Assembly (NCBI RefSeq): GCF_000293805.1
Contig: NZ_AMBZ01000002.1
Location: 519,001 to 583,000 of the forward strand
Length of the DNA: 64,000 bases
Source: Paenibacillus alvei DSM 29
GTDB taxonomy: Bacteria > Bacillota > Bacilli > Paenibacillales > Paenibacillaceae
Reading direction: 5' to 3'
Below, piece after piece: positions 16,857-25,754 of this stretch (the stretch's first letter is position 1; each line of letters begins with the position of its first letter). A model generated the notes under the pieces. The model was not told where the DNA came from, searched no databases, and saw only the letters and a program-made list of their open reading frames with translations. Both the position numbers and the translations under genes were made by a program.

Positions 16857-17990
16857 GTGGAACAACGTCAGGAGAGAATCCGTCTGCTCGATATATTGCG
16901 GGGATTCGCGATTCTGGGCACATTGGGGACAAATATTTGGATATTTGCACATCTAGGAGATTTATCTTATCTCACTACGTATGCTTATACGGGCTGGTGG
17001 AAGCTTGATGATCTGCTCCGTATGATCGTATTATTTTTCGTAAATGGCAAGATGCTCGGCTTATTAACGATCATGTTCGGAGTAGGCATGGAAATGAAAT
17101 ACCGGCAAGCGAAGCGTACAGGCAAGGCCTGGCCGGGCGTGTATATGTGGGTTCTTCTTATTTTGCTATTGGAGGGCTTGCTTCATTTCGTGCTCGTCAT
17201 GGAGTATGACATCTTAATGAGCTACGGCATAACAGGCATGATTGCCGCCTTCATTATTCGAGGTGGAGATCGCGCCATATCCATCACGATGAAAGTGATT
17301 GGCAGCGTACATGTCATCGTAATATTAGGCATGCTTCTGCTTGGGTTAATGGGCGCCAATATGTCACTGGGGAACTTTGACCAGGTGGTCGCCCTTTACC
17401 GAGACGGTTCATGGCTGGATCAAGTCCAATACCGACTGTCTCATTTTGTACAGCTTCGATTTGAACCCCTTTTTGTCATCCCATTGAATGTATTTCTATT
17501 TTTGCTTGGCGTTCGCCTTATGCGCTCCGGAGTGTTCGCTCCAGATGGGAATGGGCAGCGTCAACGTAACAAGCTTCTGAAGCTGAGCCTCTACGCCGGG
17601 GTGCCATTGAACCTGCTTATCTTCATACCCGGCGGCATTTTCGATATGCCTGTCCGCTATTTATTTGCCCCATTTCTATCACTTGGGTATATAGCCATTA
17701 TTGGTAAAATGATACAATATAATAAATGGGATCGGCTGTGGCGTCTGTTTGAGAACACAGGGAAGATGTCGTTAAGCTGCTATGTGATGCAAAATGTGAT
17801 TGCATCTATGCTCTGTTATGGCTGGGGCCTAGCATTTGGCGGCAAGTTGAATTCTTTCATCATTATCGCAATTTGGATTGAGATTTCCGTATTCCAGCTA
17901 TGGTTTGCTTCAAGGTGGCTGCGGGTCTTCAAGCTTGGCCCTATGGAGTCTGTCCGCAAGCGTGCGGTAGGCATTTTTCAATCCAGGTGA
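16857..17990 (+). CDS. DUF418 domain-containing membrane protein (YeiB-like)
   Basis: 377 residues with a GTG start at 16857. The opening RIRLLDILRGFAILGTLGTN and the C-terminal LSCYVMQNVIASMLCYGWGL and FASRWLRVFKLGPMESV motifs are typical of the DUF418/YeiB family, multi-helix membrane proteins of unknown transport or acyl-transfer role. It is followed after 15 bases by a histidine kinase gene and then a response regulator, so it may be part of that sensory unit or its output. Confidence 0.88.
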   Translation: MEQRQERIRLLDILRGFAILGTLGTNIWIFAHLGDLSYLTTYAYTGWWKLDDLLRMIVLFFVNGKMLGLLTIMFGVGMEMKYRQAKRTGKAWPGVYMWVLLILLLEGLLHFVLVMEYDILMSYGITGMIAAFIIRGGDRAISITMKVIGSVHVIVILGMLLLGLMGANMSLGNFDQVVALYRDGSWLDQVQYRLSHFVQLRFEPLFVIPLNVFLFLLGVRLMRSGVFAPDGNGQRQRNKLLKLSLYAGVPLNLLIFIPGGIFDMPVRYLFAPFLSLGYIAIIGKMIQYNKWDRLWRLFENTGKMSLSCYVMQNVIASMLCYGWGLAFGGKLNSFIIIAIWIEISVFQLWFASRWLRVFKLGPMESVRKRAVGIFQSR

Positions 17991-18005
17991 ATCTGGAGGC
18001 TATCG

Positions 18006-19118
18006 ATGAAGATCTACCCAAGAGATCAGATCAAACATTTTCTGCTCATAGATGTAATTGCGATCGTATATTTGTGCTACTTCGTCCTAAGCACGCGTTC
18101 CGATCTTGGTCTCTTGGGATCCCTTATGATCCTAAGCGTATTTTTGATTTCCTTCTATATTGCATTATGGCATCGGAATATATATCTGCTAGCAGCTGTT
18201 GTATCTGGTCTCGGTACGATTGCGGTACTCAGTATCTATATTGACCCCAATCTTCTCATGTTCGGATTTATATTTGCCGATCTGCTGGGCAGATCGAAGT
18301 CCAAATGGCAAATCGGCGTCGGAACTGCAGCCATAGCCCTTGCGCTAGTTGCAGGATGGGGAGGAATAGGTAATTTTATTGCCAATCATATCATGTATCT
18401 CCCCATTATGATTATCCAGATGCTCCTGCCCTCTATTTTATACATAAGAGCGAGAGCCGCCAGCCTACAAGGTCAACTGGACGCTGCCAATGAACAGCTT
18501 GAACACTATGTCCTGCAGGAGGAAAGACACCGCATCGCGCGCGATCTCCATGATACGCTGGGGCAAACCTTAACGATGATCAAATTGAAAAGCGAACTTG
18601 CTGCCAGATGGGTAGATAAAGACCCTGTGCAGGCCAAGGAAGAGCTGAAGGACATCATGGACACATCGCGAATTGCCTTGAAGCAAGTGCGGGAACTCGT
18701 TTCCGAAATGAAGTTCATATCACTATCGAGCGAACTGGCGCACTCGCGCAAGCTGCTGCATACGGCTGGCATTGAGCTTGAAATTGTAGAGCAGGGGACT
18801 CCCCCACTGCTGTCCAGTGTCGAGGAAACGATGATGGCTCTCTCTGTGCGGGAAGCAGTTACAAATATGATTAAGCATAGCCAGGCTCAGCACTGCACGA
18901 TACGGCTTCAGGCAGCAGATAGCAGATATACCATATGCATAACGGATGACGGTATCGGGCTGAATCAAAAAGAAGGCGGGAATGGCATTCTGTCAATGAA
19001 GGAGCGAATGCAGGCGCTGAACGGCACTCTTACTGTAGAATGCTCGTCTACCGGAGGGACTGCGGTTACAATGATGCTCCCCCTTTATCAACTTAGAAAG
19101 GAGAGTGCTGCTACATGA
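18006..19118 (+). CDS. NarL-type sensor histidine kinase (DesK-like)
   Basis: 370 residues. Residues ~10-150 contain five to six membrane helices with no large extracellular domain. A coiled linker leads to the HisKA_3 box ERHRIARDLHDTLGQTLTMI, His at ~181 being the phosphorylation site, and a HATPase region (SVREAVTNMIKHSQAQHCTI, ITDDGIGLNQKEGGNGILSM). The layout is that of membrane-state sensors such as DesK and LiaS relatives. It overlaps the response regulator gene by four bases, so the pair is coupled. Confidence 0.92.
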   Translation: MKIYPRDQIKHFLLIDVIAIVYLCYFVLSTRSDLGLLGSLMILSVFLISFYIALWHRNIYLLAAVVSGLGTIAVLSIYIDPNLLMFGFIFADLLGRSKSKWQIGVGTAAIALALVAGWGGIGNFIANHIMYLPIMIIQMLLPSILYIRARAASLQGQLDAANEQLEHYVLQEERHRIARDLHDTLGQTLTMIKLKSELAARWVDKDPVQAKEELKDIMDTSRIALKQVRELVSEMKFISLSSELAHSRKLLHTAGIELEIVEQGTPPLLSSVEETMMALSVREAVTNMIKHSQAQHCTIRLQAADSRYTICITDDGIGLNQKEGGNGILSMKERMQALNGTLTVECSSTGGTAVTMMLPLYQLRKESAAT

Positions 19119-19720
19119 TCCGTGTTGTGATTGCTGAGGATCAGCAGATGCTGCGTGGTGCCTTTGCCTCATTGCTGAAGTTTGAAGACGATATTGAAGT
19201 ATTGGCGGAAGTGGCGGACGGAAAGCAGGCATGGGAAGCCATTCAGCAGCATAAGCCAGACGTATGCGTGGTGGATATTGAAATGCCGCACATGAACGGC
19301 TTAGAGTTGGCAATACAGATCAGAAACGCCAACCTTCCCTGCAAAATCATGATCGTTACGACCTTTGCCCGGCCTGGTTATTTGCAAAAGGCAATGAATG
19401 CCCAAGTGAATGCCTATCTGCTTAAAGATGAACCGATCGACTATCTGATTGAGTCCATTCGCAGAGTGATGGCCGGAGAACGGGTAATCAGTACTGATCT
19501 GGCTGCGGTACTCTTTATGAACAATGAGAATCCATTAAGCGAGAGAGAAGCTGAGATGCTGCGGCTTACGAAGGAAGGCATGACGACTAGTGAAATCAGC
19601 AAATCCCTCTTCCTGACGATTGGAACGGTACGAAATTATCTGTCTTCTGCTATTCAAAAGCTGGATGCCGAGTCGAGGCAGCAGGCCGCGGCCATTGCCG
19701 AGGAGAAGGGATGGCTTTGA
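19115..19720 (+). CDS. NarL/FixJ-family response regulator (DesR-like)
   Basis: 201 residues. The receiver domain has acidic residues at EDQQ, the phospho-acceptor Asp in VCVVDIEMPHMNGL (residue ~54) and the KD pair at ~105. The C-terminal LuxR-type helix-turn-helix is LSEREAEMLRLTKEGMTTSE, ISKSLFLTIGTVRNYLSSAI. It is translated from an ATGA overlap with the kinase gene. Targets are unknown; the DUF418 gene in the same operon is a candidate for feedback control. Confidence 0.93.
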   Translation: MIRVVIAEDQQMLRGAFASLLKFEDDIEVLAEVADGKQAWEAIQQHKPDVCVVDIEMPHMNGLELAIQIRNANLPCKIMIVTTFARPGYLQKAMNAQVNAYLLKDEPIDYLIESIRRVMAGERVISTDLAAVLFMNNENPLSEREAEMLRLTKEGMTTSEISKSLFLTIGTVRNYLSSAIQKLDAESRQQAAAIAEEKGWL

Positions 19721-19727
19721 ACCATCC

Positions 19728-20309
19728 CTACAGAAATTGTCCGACAGGGAGATCAAGATTGATCGTTGTGTGGCGCAGCATCTTCTTGTGGGCAATTGCC
19801 TTTGCTGAAAACAGGCGCATCAGCACGACGACCTGCAACGAGTCGCTTGTTAACGCCCCTTCATCACGAGAGCCAATGAGGCTCACGTCGGGCACAGCCG
19901 GCCAGGAGCCGGCACGATGGTAGAAATCTGTCAGCGATGGATTGCAGGTAAATATGCCGAGATCCACGCCGCTCTGCTCCATCCATCGGGTGGCGGCAGC
20001 GACCGTTTTGAGCCCATATCCCAGATCGCGATAATCAGGGTCAGTCGCTACGCAGCTAAGCCCTGATAGAACGAACCTCTCTCCCTTATGCTCGATCGCT
20101 TTGGTGATAACTCCTGTATAGCTGACTAATTTTCCATCTGCATAGGCATAGAAGGAACGCGCATTCAGCGCTTCATCATGGGCGGTCGGAATCGTATCCT
20201 CCGGCAATCCATCCTCCTCCGGCCATACGCGATTAAGTAAGACGGCAATCTCTCTCCGCAGGGTTGCAGGTGCCAGATTATAATTTATTGATAGTACGGT
20301 AATAGTCAA
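19728..20309 (-). CDS. GNAT-family N-acetyltransferase
   Basis: 193 residues. The segment VLSGLSCVATDPDYRDLGYG, then LKTVAAATRWME, fits GNAT motif A with the acetyl-CoA binding R/Q-x-x-G-x-G/A region, here RDLGYG. The overall pattern (LRREIAVLLNRVWPEE, GIFTCNPSLTDFYHRAGSWP) resembles AAC(2')-like acetyltransferases, but a resistance role cannot be claimed from sequence. It converges on the response regulator gene with only seven bases between stops. Upstream lies a 120-base AT-rich gap. Confidence 0.8.
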   Translation of the reverse strand: MTITVLSINYNLAPATLRREIAVLLNRVWPEEDGLPEDTIPTAHDEALNARSFYAYADGKLVSYTGVITKAIEHKGERFVLSGLSCVATDPDYRDLGYGLKTVAAATRWMEQSGVDLGIFTCNPSLTDFYHRAGSWPAVPDVSLIGSRDEGALTSDSLQVVVLMRLFSAKAIAHKKMLRHTTINLDLPVGQFL

Positions 20310-20427
20310 TATCAGTTCTCTCTTTCACGTTTCGACGCAGGAAACGAAAATTAGGAGCAACTCGTTTCTGTCACTTCTACTGTTATTTATAGAATCATTT
20401 TTACTCAATCTATCAATATGATAGATA

Positions 20428-20514
20428 TTATTTTAGTTTTTTGATTACTTTATAAACAATAAAAACAAATAATGCTGCCGCTAAATACGGCAGAACTAGA
20501 GTAATTATCCCCAT
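20428..20514 (-). CDS. Small single-helix membrane peptide (28 residues)
   Basis: A short frame with GAGGAGG at a proper distance upstream of its ATG at 20514. It encodes MGIITLVLPYLAAALFVFIV followed by a basic tail YKVIKKLK, a clear membrane helix with positive-inside topology. No homologue is recognised. Size and layout are compatible with a small regulatory membrane protein or a type I toxin-like peptide, but no antisense RNA was identified. It lies between the GNAT gene and a decayed secreted-protein gene on the same strand. Confidence 0.45.
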   Translation of the reverse strand: MGIITLVLPYLAAALFVFIVYKVIKKLK

Positions 20515-20649
20515 TAGACAACCTCCTCCTCTGCCCATAACGATGTACTTACCAGTCTCTTTCGAGAATTTCACCCTAAAGATCACACCCATGCTGGGCG
20601 TACAATTAAAAAGGGCTATCCTCTTTTTATGAAAGCTATTCCCTTTTGT

Positions 20650-21356
20650 TTACTTTATATCTTGACTCCACTCTTGATAGTGAGTAGGCTCTTTATAGGT
20701 ACCAGTATACGAACCATATGAGTCCCCAGAAGGCCAGTCAACCCCGGTTATTTTAAAACTACCATAATCTCTAAACCCTGTGAAATAATGGTTTCTAGTG
20801 ATGTAAGGAGAACCTTCAGATGGGCCAGTCCAAGTTTCTTCTTTGGAATATGTTCTCGATTCTTCTTCGGTTACGCTAGCATCTAATTTGCTAGAAGCTC
20901 CTGATGGTATAGATACTCCTCCACTCCAAGATACACTTCTTGTTGTCTTTTTTGTAACTGAACTTGATAATTTTTTTGATGCTCCACGTGCTACATAAAT
21001 AATTAATTGCGCCTGATCGGGATTATTATGTGTTATTACTCTTAACAACTGATCAGTCAACGCTTGTGTCATACCAAGCGGAAGGTGTAAATCTTTCTGT
21101 TTGTGGAGAAGCATATACAACATTGTGAATCGTTACGTCTCCACCCCCGTTTGCTTGTGCTTGTCTGGCAATCGTTTTCAATTCTTCTTGAGAAACCTTA
21201 CCGACCACATTATCAGACAACTTGATGCTTACTCCATTAACCTAAACACTGTAAGCAACATGATTTTTTGGTGTACTTTCTTGAGCGGATGAGACTGCAG
21301 CAAAACAAAGAAAATACTAGACATAAAGACAATGAGAGACCCAAAATCTTTTTCAC
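20650..21356 (-). pseudogene. Decayed secreted-protein gene (unknown family)
   Basis: A signal peptide starts at GTG 21356 (KKILGLSLSLCLVFSL). The coding continues in a second frame (VSSAQESTPKNHVAYSV, an in-frame TAG, then GVSIKLSDNVVGKVSQEELK). Near 21050 it continues in a third frame with DQLLRVITHNNPDQAQLIIY and a Ser/Thr-rich C-terminal region to 20650. Joined, it would be an exported protein of about 235 residues. Two frame breaks plus a stop make real decay more likely than read error. The family is not recognised. Confidence 0.6.
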
Positions 21357-21467
21357 ATACCTACCTTCATAGGTGTTTTTTCTTAAATACGTAACATAAC
21401 ACATTAAAGGGGATTATTATTTTATTTTTCATAGTTCATACTATTTTTAGGAAGGAGGTAAAATGAT

Positions 21468-21692
21468 ATGAAGTATTCAACGATAGGATTAGTTTTATTT
21501 TTGTGTAGTGCTACTTTATTTACTCTGGAACGAATTGCAGCAAAAATCGCTGCTTCAATTGCAGTAATAGGACAGGTAAACGGCTATGATACTACTCCAA
21601 CTTATGCAGATATTACAGATAACAAGCTGGTTCTGAGTTCATTAATACTGTCTATTATCTTCTTTGCTTTATCCTTTAAAGAAAAAAAATGA
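21468..21692 (+). CDS. Small membrane protein, unknown
   Basis: 74 residues behind GGAAGGAGG. A first ATG at 21463 runs into a TGA after two codons, so the ATG at 21468 is the start. It has two hydrophobic helices, residues 5-36 and ~53-68 (KLVLSSLILSIIFFALSF), separated by a polar, acidic loop and ending in FKEKK. No family recognised. It is divergent from the decayed secreted-protein gene, 112 bases away. Confidence 0.6.
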   Translation: MKYSTIGLVLFLCSATLFTLERIAAKIAASIAVIGQVNGYDTTPTYADITDNKLVLSSLILSIIFFALSFKEKK

Positions 21693-22043
21693 TGTTTGGG
21701 CTTGCTATTATGCAATTACACTGTCGCGGAAGAAATTGATGCAACTGCAGGTATTTGACAAAGTTCCGCTAGCAAAATATCATTTGCTGTGTATACTTAA
21801 ACACATTCGCTATAAGTTTATTCGTTAGGCGGTAGGAGATCCCATATCCTGCCGTTTTTTCATTAATGGAGAACTAATCGGCTCAAAATTTGATTCGTTT
21901 ACCTCAAGCCTTGCTTTGCCTACAGTTTCCGTAAGATTCTACTTCACGATGAGCACCCTTACTCTTGGCTAATGGAGGTGCTTGTCAGTCCATTTGAGAC
22001 TTTCACTCTAAAGAAAAACGCCCAAGATGGGTGTACAACAAAT

Positions 22044-22068
22044 GGCCCACACAAAGAATGTGTGAGCC
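22044..22068 (-). terminator. Probable terminator of the glucosidase gene
   Basis: GGCCCACACA and TGTGTGAGCC at 22044-22068 pair on the minus strand with one mismatch and a short loop, followed by ATTTGTTGT. It lies 18 bases past the glucosidase stop. Confidence 0.55.
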
Positions 22069-22085
22069 ACCATCACATATACGAT

Positions 22086-23729
22086 TTACAACTTCACTGC
22101 AAATACCTCATATGGCTTCATCGTAAACGCAGTAACGTCTATTTCAGCGCGGTCGTAGTTGCTCATAATGATCTCGGATACCTTACCATCTACAGCGATT
22201 CCATGCTCCTGCTTGGACATGTTCGCTGCCACGAGCCATTTCTCGCCTTCATAGATGCGGTAGTATGCAAATACCTCTTCCGGTGTATGCTCGATCAGTT
22301 CGAAGTCGCCCCATACGATAATCGGGTTCTCTTGGCGCAGCTTGATTAAGCGCTGATACGTATAGAAGATCGAATTCGGATTCTCCAGATTACGCTTCAC
22401 GTTGATCGTCTTGTAGTTGTCATTCACGTGCAGCCAAGGCGTACCCGTTGTAAAGCCTCCGTTCGCACTGTCATCCCATTGGATTGGCGTACGGGCATTG
22501 TCTCTTCCTTTTGCATTGATCGAGGCGATAATGTCCTCTGCCGCGTATCCCTTGGACAAACGGTCATTGTACATATTGATGGATTCAATATCCTCTACCT
22601 CGTCGATGCTCGACACAGGGCGGTTCGTCATGCCAATCTCTTCCCCTTGATAAATGTATGGCGTACCCTTCATCATATGGAGAAGAACAGCGAACATTTT
22701 CGCGCTTTGCTCATGGTATTCCTTGTCATTGCCCCATCTGGACACGATGCGCGGCAAGTCATGATTGTTCCAGAACAAGCTGTTCCAGCCTTGATCGCCA
22801 AGCGAGGTCTGCCACTTCGCAAGAACCCGTTTTAAGTCCGCAATTTTCAACGGCTTCAGATCCCATTTATCCTTGCCTTCCTGCTGATCCAATCCCACGT
22901 GCTCGAATTGGAACACCATAGACAGCTCGTTCCGTGCCGGATCGGAATACAGCTTCGCGATTTCTGGCGTCGCCCCCCATGTTTCCCCTACCGTCAGAAC
23001 GTCGTGGGAGCCGAACGTTTTTTGGTTCATTTCCTGCAAATACTCATGCAGCTTCGGTCCGTTGCCCGTAATTTCTTGATCCGGAATTTTGCCGATGAGG
23101 TCGATAACGTCCATGCGGAAGCCGCCGACGCCCTTATCCAGCCAGAAGTTCATCATGTCGTACACTTCCTGGCGAACCTTCGGATTCTCCCAGTTCAGGT
23201 CTGGCTGACGCTTGCTGAATAGATGCAAGAAATACTGTCCGCTTGCTTCATCAAACTCCCATGCCGGGCCGCTAAAGGTAGAGCCTAGTCCATTCGGCAC
23301 GCCGCCGTTCACTGGATCGCGCCAAATATAGTAATCGCGGTACTCATTGTCTTTGCCTTTTTTCGCTTCAACGAACCATTTATGCTCGTCAGAGGTATGG
23401 TTCACGACAAGATCCATAATGATCTTGATGCCGGCCTCATTGGCCTTGGCAATTAACTCGTCCATATCATCCATTGTACCGAACTCATCCATAATATCTT
23501 GATAATCGCTAATGTCATAGCCATTGTCATCGTTCGGCGATTTATATACAGGAGACAGCCAGATTGCGGTAATGCCGAGCAGCTTCAAATAGTCGATTCG
23601 ATTAATGATCCCTCTCAAATCGCCAATTCCATCTCCATCACTGTCCTGAAAGCTGCGCGGATAAATTTGATAGATAACGGCCGTCTGCCACCATTTCACG
23701 TCTTTTTCTTGTTTCATTGTTTCACTCAT
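22086..23729 (-). CDS. malL: GH13 oligo-1,6-glucosidase / alpha-glucosidase
   Basis: 547 residues, the usual length. The GH13 conserved regions are complete: DLVVNHTSDEHKWF (region I), GFRMDVIDLI with the nucleophile Asp, TVGETW with the acid/base Glu, and NHDLPR with the third Asp. The N terminus WWQTAVIYQIYPRSFQDSDG is typical of the intracellular oligo-1,6-glucosidase/MalL branch, which hydrolyses alpha-glucosidic bonds of isomaltose- or maltose-type oligosaccharides; exact specificity cannot be read. No signal peptide. A LacI operator palindrome lies 47 bases before the start, and the LacI gene is directly upstream on the same strand. Confidence 0.92.
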   Translation of the reverse strand: MSETMKQEKDVKWWQTAVIYQIYPRSFQDSDGDGIGDLRGIINRIDYLKLLGITAIWLSPVYKSPNDDNGYDISDYQDIMDEFGTMDDMDELIAKANEAGIKIIMDLVVNHTSDEHKWFVEAKKGKDNEYRDYYIWRDPVNGGVPNGLGSTFSGPAWEFDEASGQYFLHLFSKRQPDLNWENPKVRQEVYDMMNFWLDKGVGGFRMDVIDLIGKIPDQEITGNGPKLHEYLQEMNQKTFGSHDVLTVGETWGATPEIAKLYSDPARNELSMVFQFEHVGLDQQEGKDKWDLKPLKIADLKRVLAKWQTSLGDQGWNSLFWNNHDLPRIVSRWGNDKEYHEQSAKMFAVLLHMMKGTPYIYQGEEIGMTNRPVSSIDEVEDIESINMYNDRLSKGYAAEDIIASINAKGRDNARTPIQWDDSANGGFTTGTPWLHVNDNYKTINVKRNLENPNSIFYTYQRLIKLRQENPIIVWGDFELIEHTPEEVFAYYRIYEGEKWLVAANMSKQEHGIAVDGKVSEIIMSNYDRAEIDVTAFTMKPYEVFAVKL

Positions 23730-23775
23730 CGGATACCTATCCTTTCGGGTTCTAATGTGAAGCTGTCAGATTCTA

Positions 23776-23791
23776 ACGTAAACGTTTACGT
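23776..23791. promoter_or_regulatory. LacI-type operator upstream of the glucosidase gene
   Basis: ACGTAAACGTTTACGT is a perfect 16-bp palindrome with the TAAACGTTTA core that GalR/LacI proteins recognise. It sits between the LacI gene and malL, where binding would block malL transcription. Confidence 0.8.
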
Positions 23792-23848
23792 AATGCGTAA
23801 AAATCATCTATATTACGTCCGTGTGCAAATACATATATTTTAAAATGC

Positions 23849-24859
23849 TTACTTTTGTTCCAACGACTTGACTGATTTGCGTACCACTAACTCATGCGGT
23901 ATCACTTCGGACTCAATCTTAATCCTATGCTGAATCGCATCAATTAATTTCCGGCAGCCTTCTCTCCCCATGTCATACAAGGGCTGCGCGACTGTCGTAA
24001 GCGGAGGAATTGACATACGCGACACCTTAGAGTTATCGTATCCGACCACGGATACCTTCTCTGGAACCTCAATACCATGCTCAAAGCATGTCGATATAAT
24101 TCCTAGTGCAGCCTCGTCGCTTGCGCAGAACACTGCGGTAATATCCGCTTCCTCTTCTAGGAACTCCTGCATGGCCTTTTTGCCGGATTCGAAGCTAAAG
24201 TTCCCGGGCTTAATCAGGTTCAAATCCACCTTGATCCCCTGATCTCGCAATGCTTGCGTATACCCATCGATTCTCGGCGCTCCGGATATCGGATCTCTAG
24301 GATTTGCCCCGGCCATCCCGATCTTCCGGTGTCCATGCTCAATCAGATACTGAACCGCGGTATATGCCGCTCGGAAATCATCCACTTTAAGATATGGCGC
24401 ATCATCCCGATCCGTCTTGGTAGAAAGCAAAACAAAAGGAATTTCGAGTGATGTCATAGCGTCGATTGCAGCCTCTTGCAGCTCGATGGAAACGATAATG
24501 AGCCCGTCTACTCTGCGCTCTCCCATCAATTTCAAGCAATCCTGAATTCGGGAACCATTGCTGCCGGCATGGGTCAGGATTACGCTGTAACCATGCGCAT
24601 ACGAAATATCCTCAATCCCTCTGATAATATCGCCATAAAAAGAGGTTGCTACATCTGGCATAATGATACCTATCGTATTGGTCGACTTCTGCACCAAGCT
24701 TCTCGCATTTTCATTTTTCCGATATCCCAATTCCTTGGCAACGGCGATAACCTTCTTCTCCGTCTCTTCGTTATATCCGCCAAGATTATTGATGACTCTC
24801 GATACGGTCGCGGTAGAGACACCGGCAACTCGTGCAATATCTTTAATCGTAGCTGCCAT
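23849..24859 (-). CDS. LacI-family transcriptional repressor
   Basis: 336 residues. The N terminus ATIKDIARVAGVSTATVSRV followed by INNLGGYNEETEKKVIAVAK is the LacI helix-turn-helix plus hinge; residues ~60-330 are the sugar-binding domain (TNTIGIIMPDVATSFYGDII, ITAVFCASDEAALGIISTCF). Identical-core palindromes before this gene and before malL suggest that it represses both itself and malL, with an alpha-glucoside or a phosphorylated form as inducer. RBS AGAGGTGG. Confidence 0.94.
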   Translation of the reverse strand: MAATIKDIARVAGVSTATVSRVINNLGGYNEETEKKVIAVAKELGYRKNENARSLVQKSTNTIGIIMPDVATSFYGDIIRGIEDISYAHGYSVILTHAGSNGSRIQDCLKLMGERRVDGLIIVSIELQEAAIDAMTSLEIPFVLLSTKTDRDDAPYLKVDDFRAAYTAVQYLIEHGHRKIGMAGANPRDPISGAPRIDGYTQALRDQGIKVDLNLIKPGNFSFESGKKAMQEFLEEEADITAVFCASDEAALGIISTCFEHGIEVPEKVSVVGYDNSKVSRMSIPPLTTVAQPLYDMGREGCRKLIDAIQHRIKIESEVIPHELVVRKSVKSLEQK

Positions 24860-24877
24860 CTAACCACCTCTCGTAAG

Positions 24878-24946
24878 TAAACGTTTTTGAATAATTTGCT
24901 TAAACAGGAGCAGTGCTGATCCTGTTTGTTAGTTAAACGTTTACGT
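24878..24946. promoter_or_regulatory. Two LacI-type operator sites upstream of the repressor gene
   Basis: A half-degenerate TAAACGTTTTT at about 24878-24888 and a near-perfect TTAAACGTTTACG at 24932-24946 share the core of the malL operator. Two sites about 55 bases apart before the lacI-type gene fit autoregulation, possibly with looping. Confidence 0.65.
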
Positions 24947-25151
24947 AATCAATATTAGATCCTAGTTATTGCTATGTCAATGTATTTTTGAAGCGTTTTC
25001 AATTGTTGTCGACTAGATACTTCTATATGGCACAGTGGTCGTGTGTCGATCTTGATAATTAAGCGCACTTTCTCATACGGCAAACATCGTCCTTGCTACC
25101 GGAAAAGTTCGCAAAATGTTCACTTATGTGAAGATGTCTGCTTTTTCTATA

Positions 25152-25673
25152 ATGATGAGGTCGAAAAGAAAGGATGATCACATTGCCGATAACAAAAAAG
25201 AACAAGTCTACTTTGGGCTGATGATGTGCTCCGGGATGGTTGTATGCATGACCTTTTATAACCTATACCTGCACGGCTTGCTCAATACATTATCTTGGCG
25301 AAGCATACTAGCCCAACTTATTTTGGCCCTCTTCATTGCGTTCACATTGGAATCCTTTATTGTGGGACCTGTAGCGAAGAAAATTGCTTTTTCCTTCCCC
25401 TATGACAAGTCCAAGAAACTGAACGTAGTCGTATCCGTTGCCTTCTTTATGGTGAGTGGAATGGTTCTTTGCATGTCCTTGTACGGGTTGATAACAGCCT
25501 ATCTTGCGAGCAGCCGCATGGAAGGATCCTTGCTTGAAAATTACTTCTCATTTGTCGTGAAAAATTTCATTTTCGCGTTTCCGCTTCAGCTCCTGATCAT
25601 AGGGCCGATCGTTCGGTTCCTCTTTCAGCGTTTCGTCAAACATAAAGGACTGCCGGAAATGGTAAAAGGCTAA
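25152..25673 (+). CDS. DUF2798 domain-containing membrane protein, probable frameshift at the 5' end
   Basis: The body holds two tandem DUF2798 units (FGLMMCSGMVVCMTFYNLYL and VAFFMVSGMVLCMSLYGLIT), four membrane helices in all, function unknown. In the given frame the only starts (25116, 25152) have poor ribosome binding sites and produce an odd leader. In another frame, GAAAGGA at about 25168-25174 precedes TTG at 25183 giving MPITKK, which is how DUF2798 proteins usually begin. One extra A in the run at 25194-25199 would join it as MPITKKEQVYFGLMM. The true start is thus probably 25183. Confidence 0.7.
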   Translation: MMRSKRKDDHIADNKKEQVYFGLMMCSGMVVCMTFYNLYLHGLLNTLSWRSILAQLILALFIAFTLESFIVGPVAKKIAFSFPYDKSKKLNVVVSVAFFMVSGMVLCMSLYGLITAYLASSRMEGSLLENYFSFVVKNFIFAFPLQLLIIGPIVRFLFQRFVKHKGLPEMVKG

Positions 25674-25754
25674 TTAACAGGTTCAAGCGGTGAACTAAGG
25701 CGTTATTACAACCCTCTTCGTTCACCGCTGATGATCTTGCATCCGCTTGTTCAT

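Noticed and set aside
19728..20309. Calling the GNAT gene an aminoglycoside resistance gene
   Set aside because: General GNAT features do not reveal the substrate; similarity to AAC(2') was only an impression.
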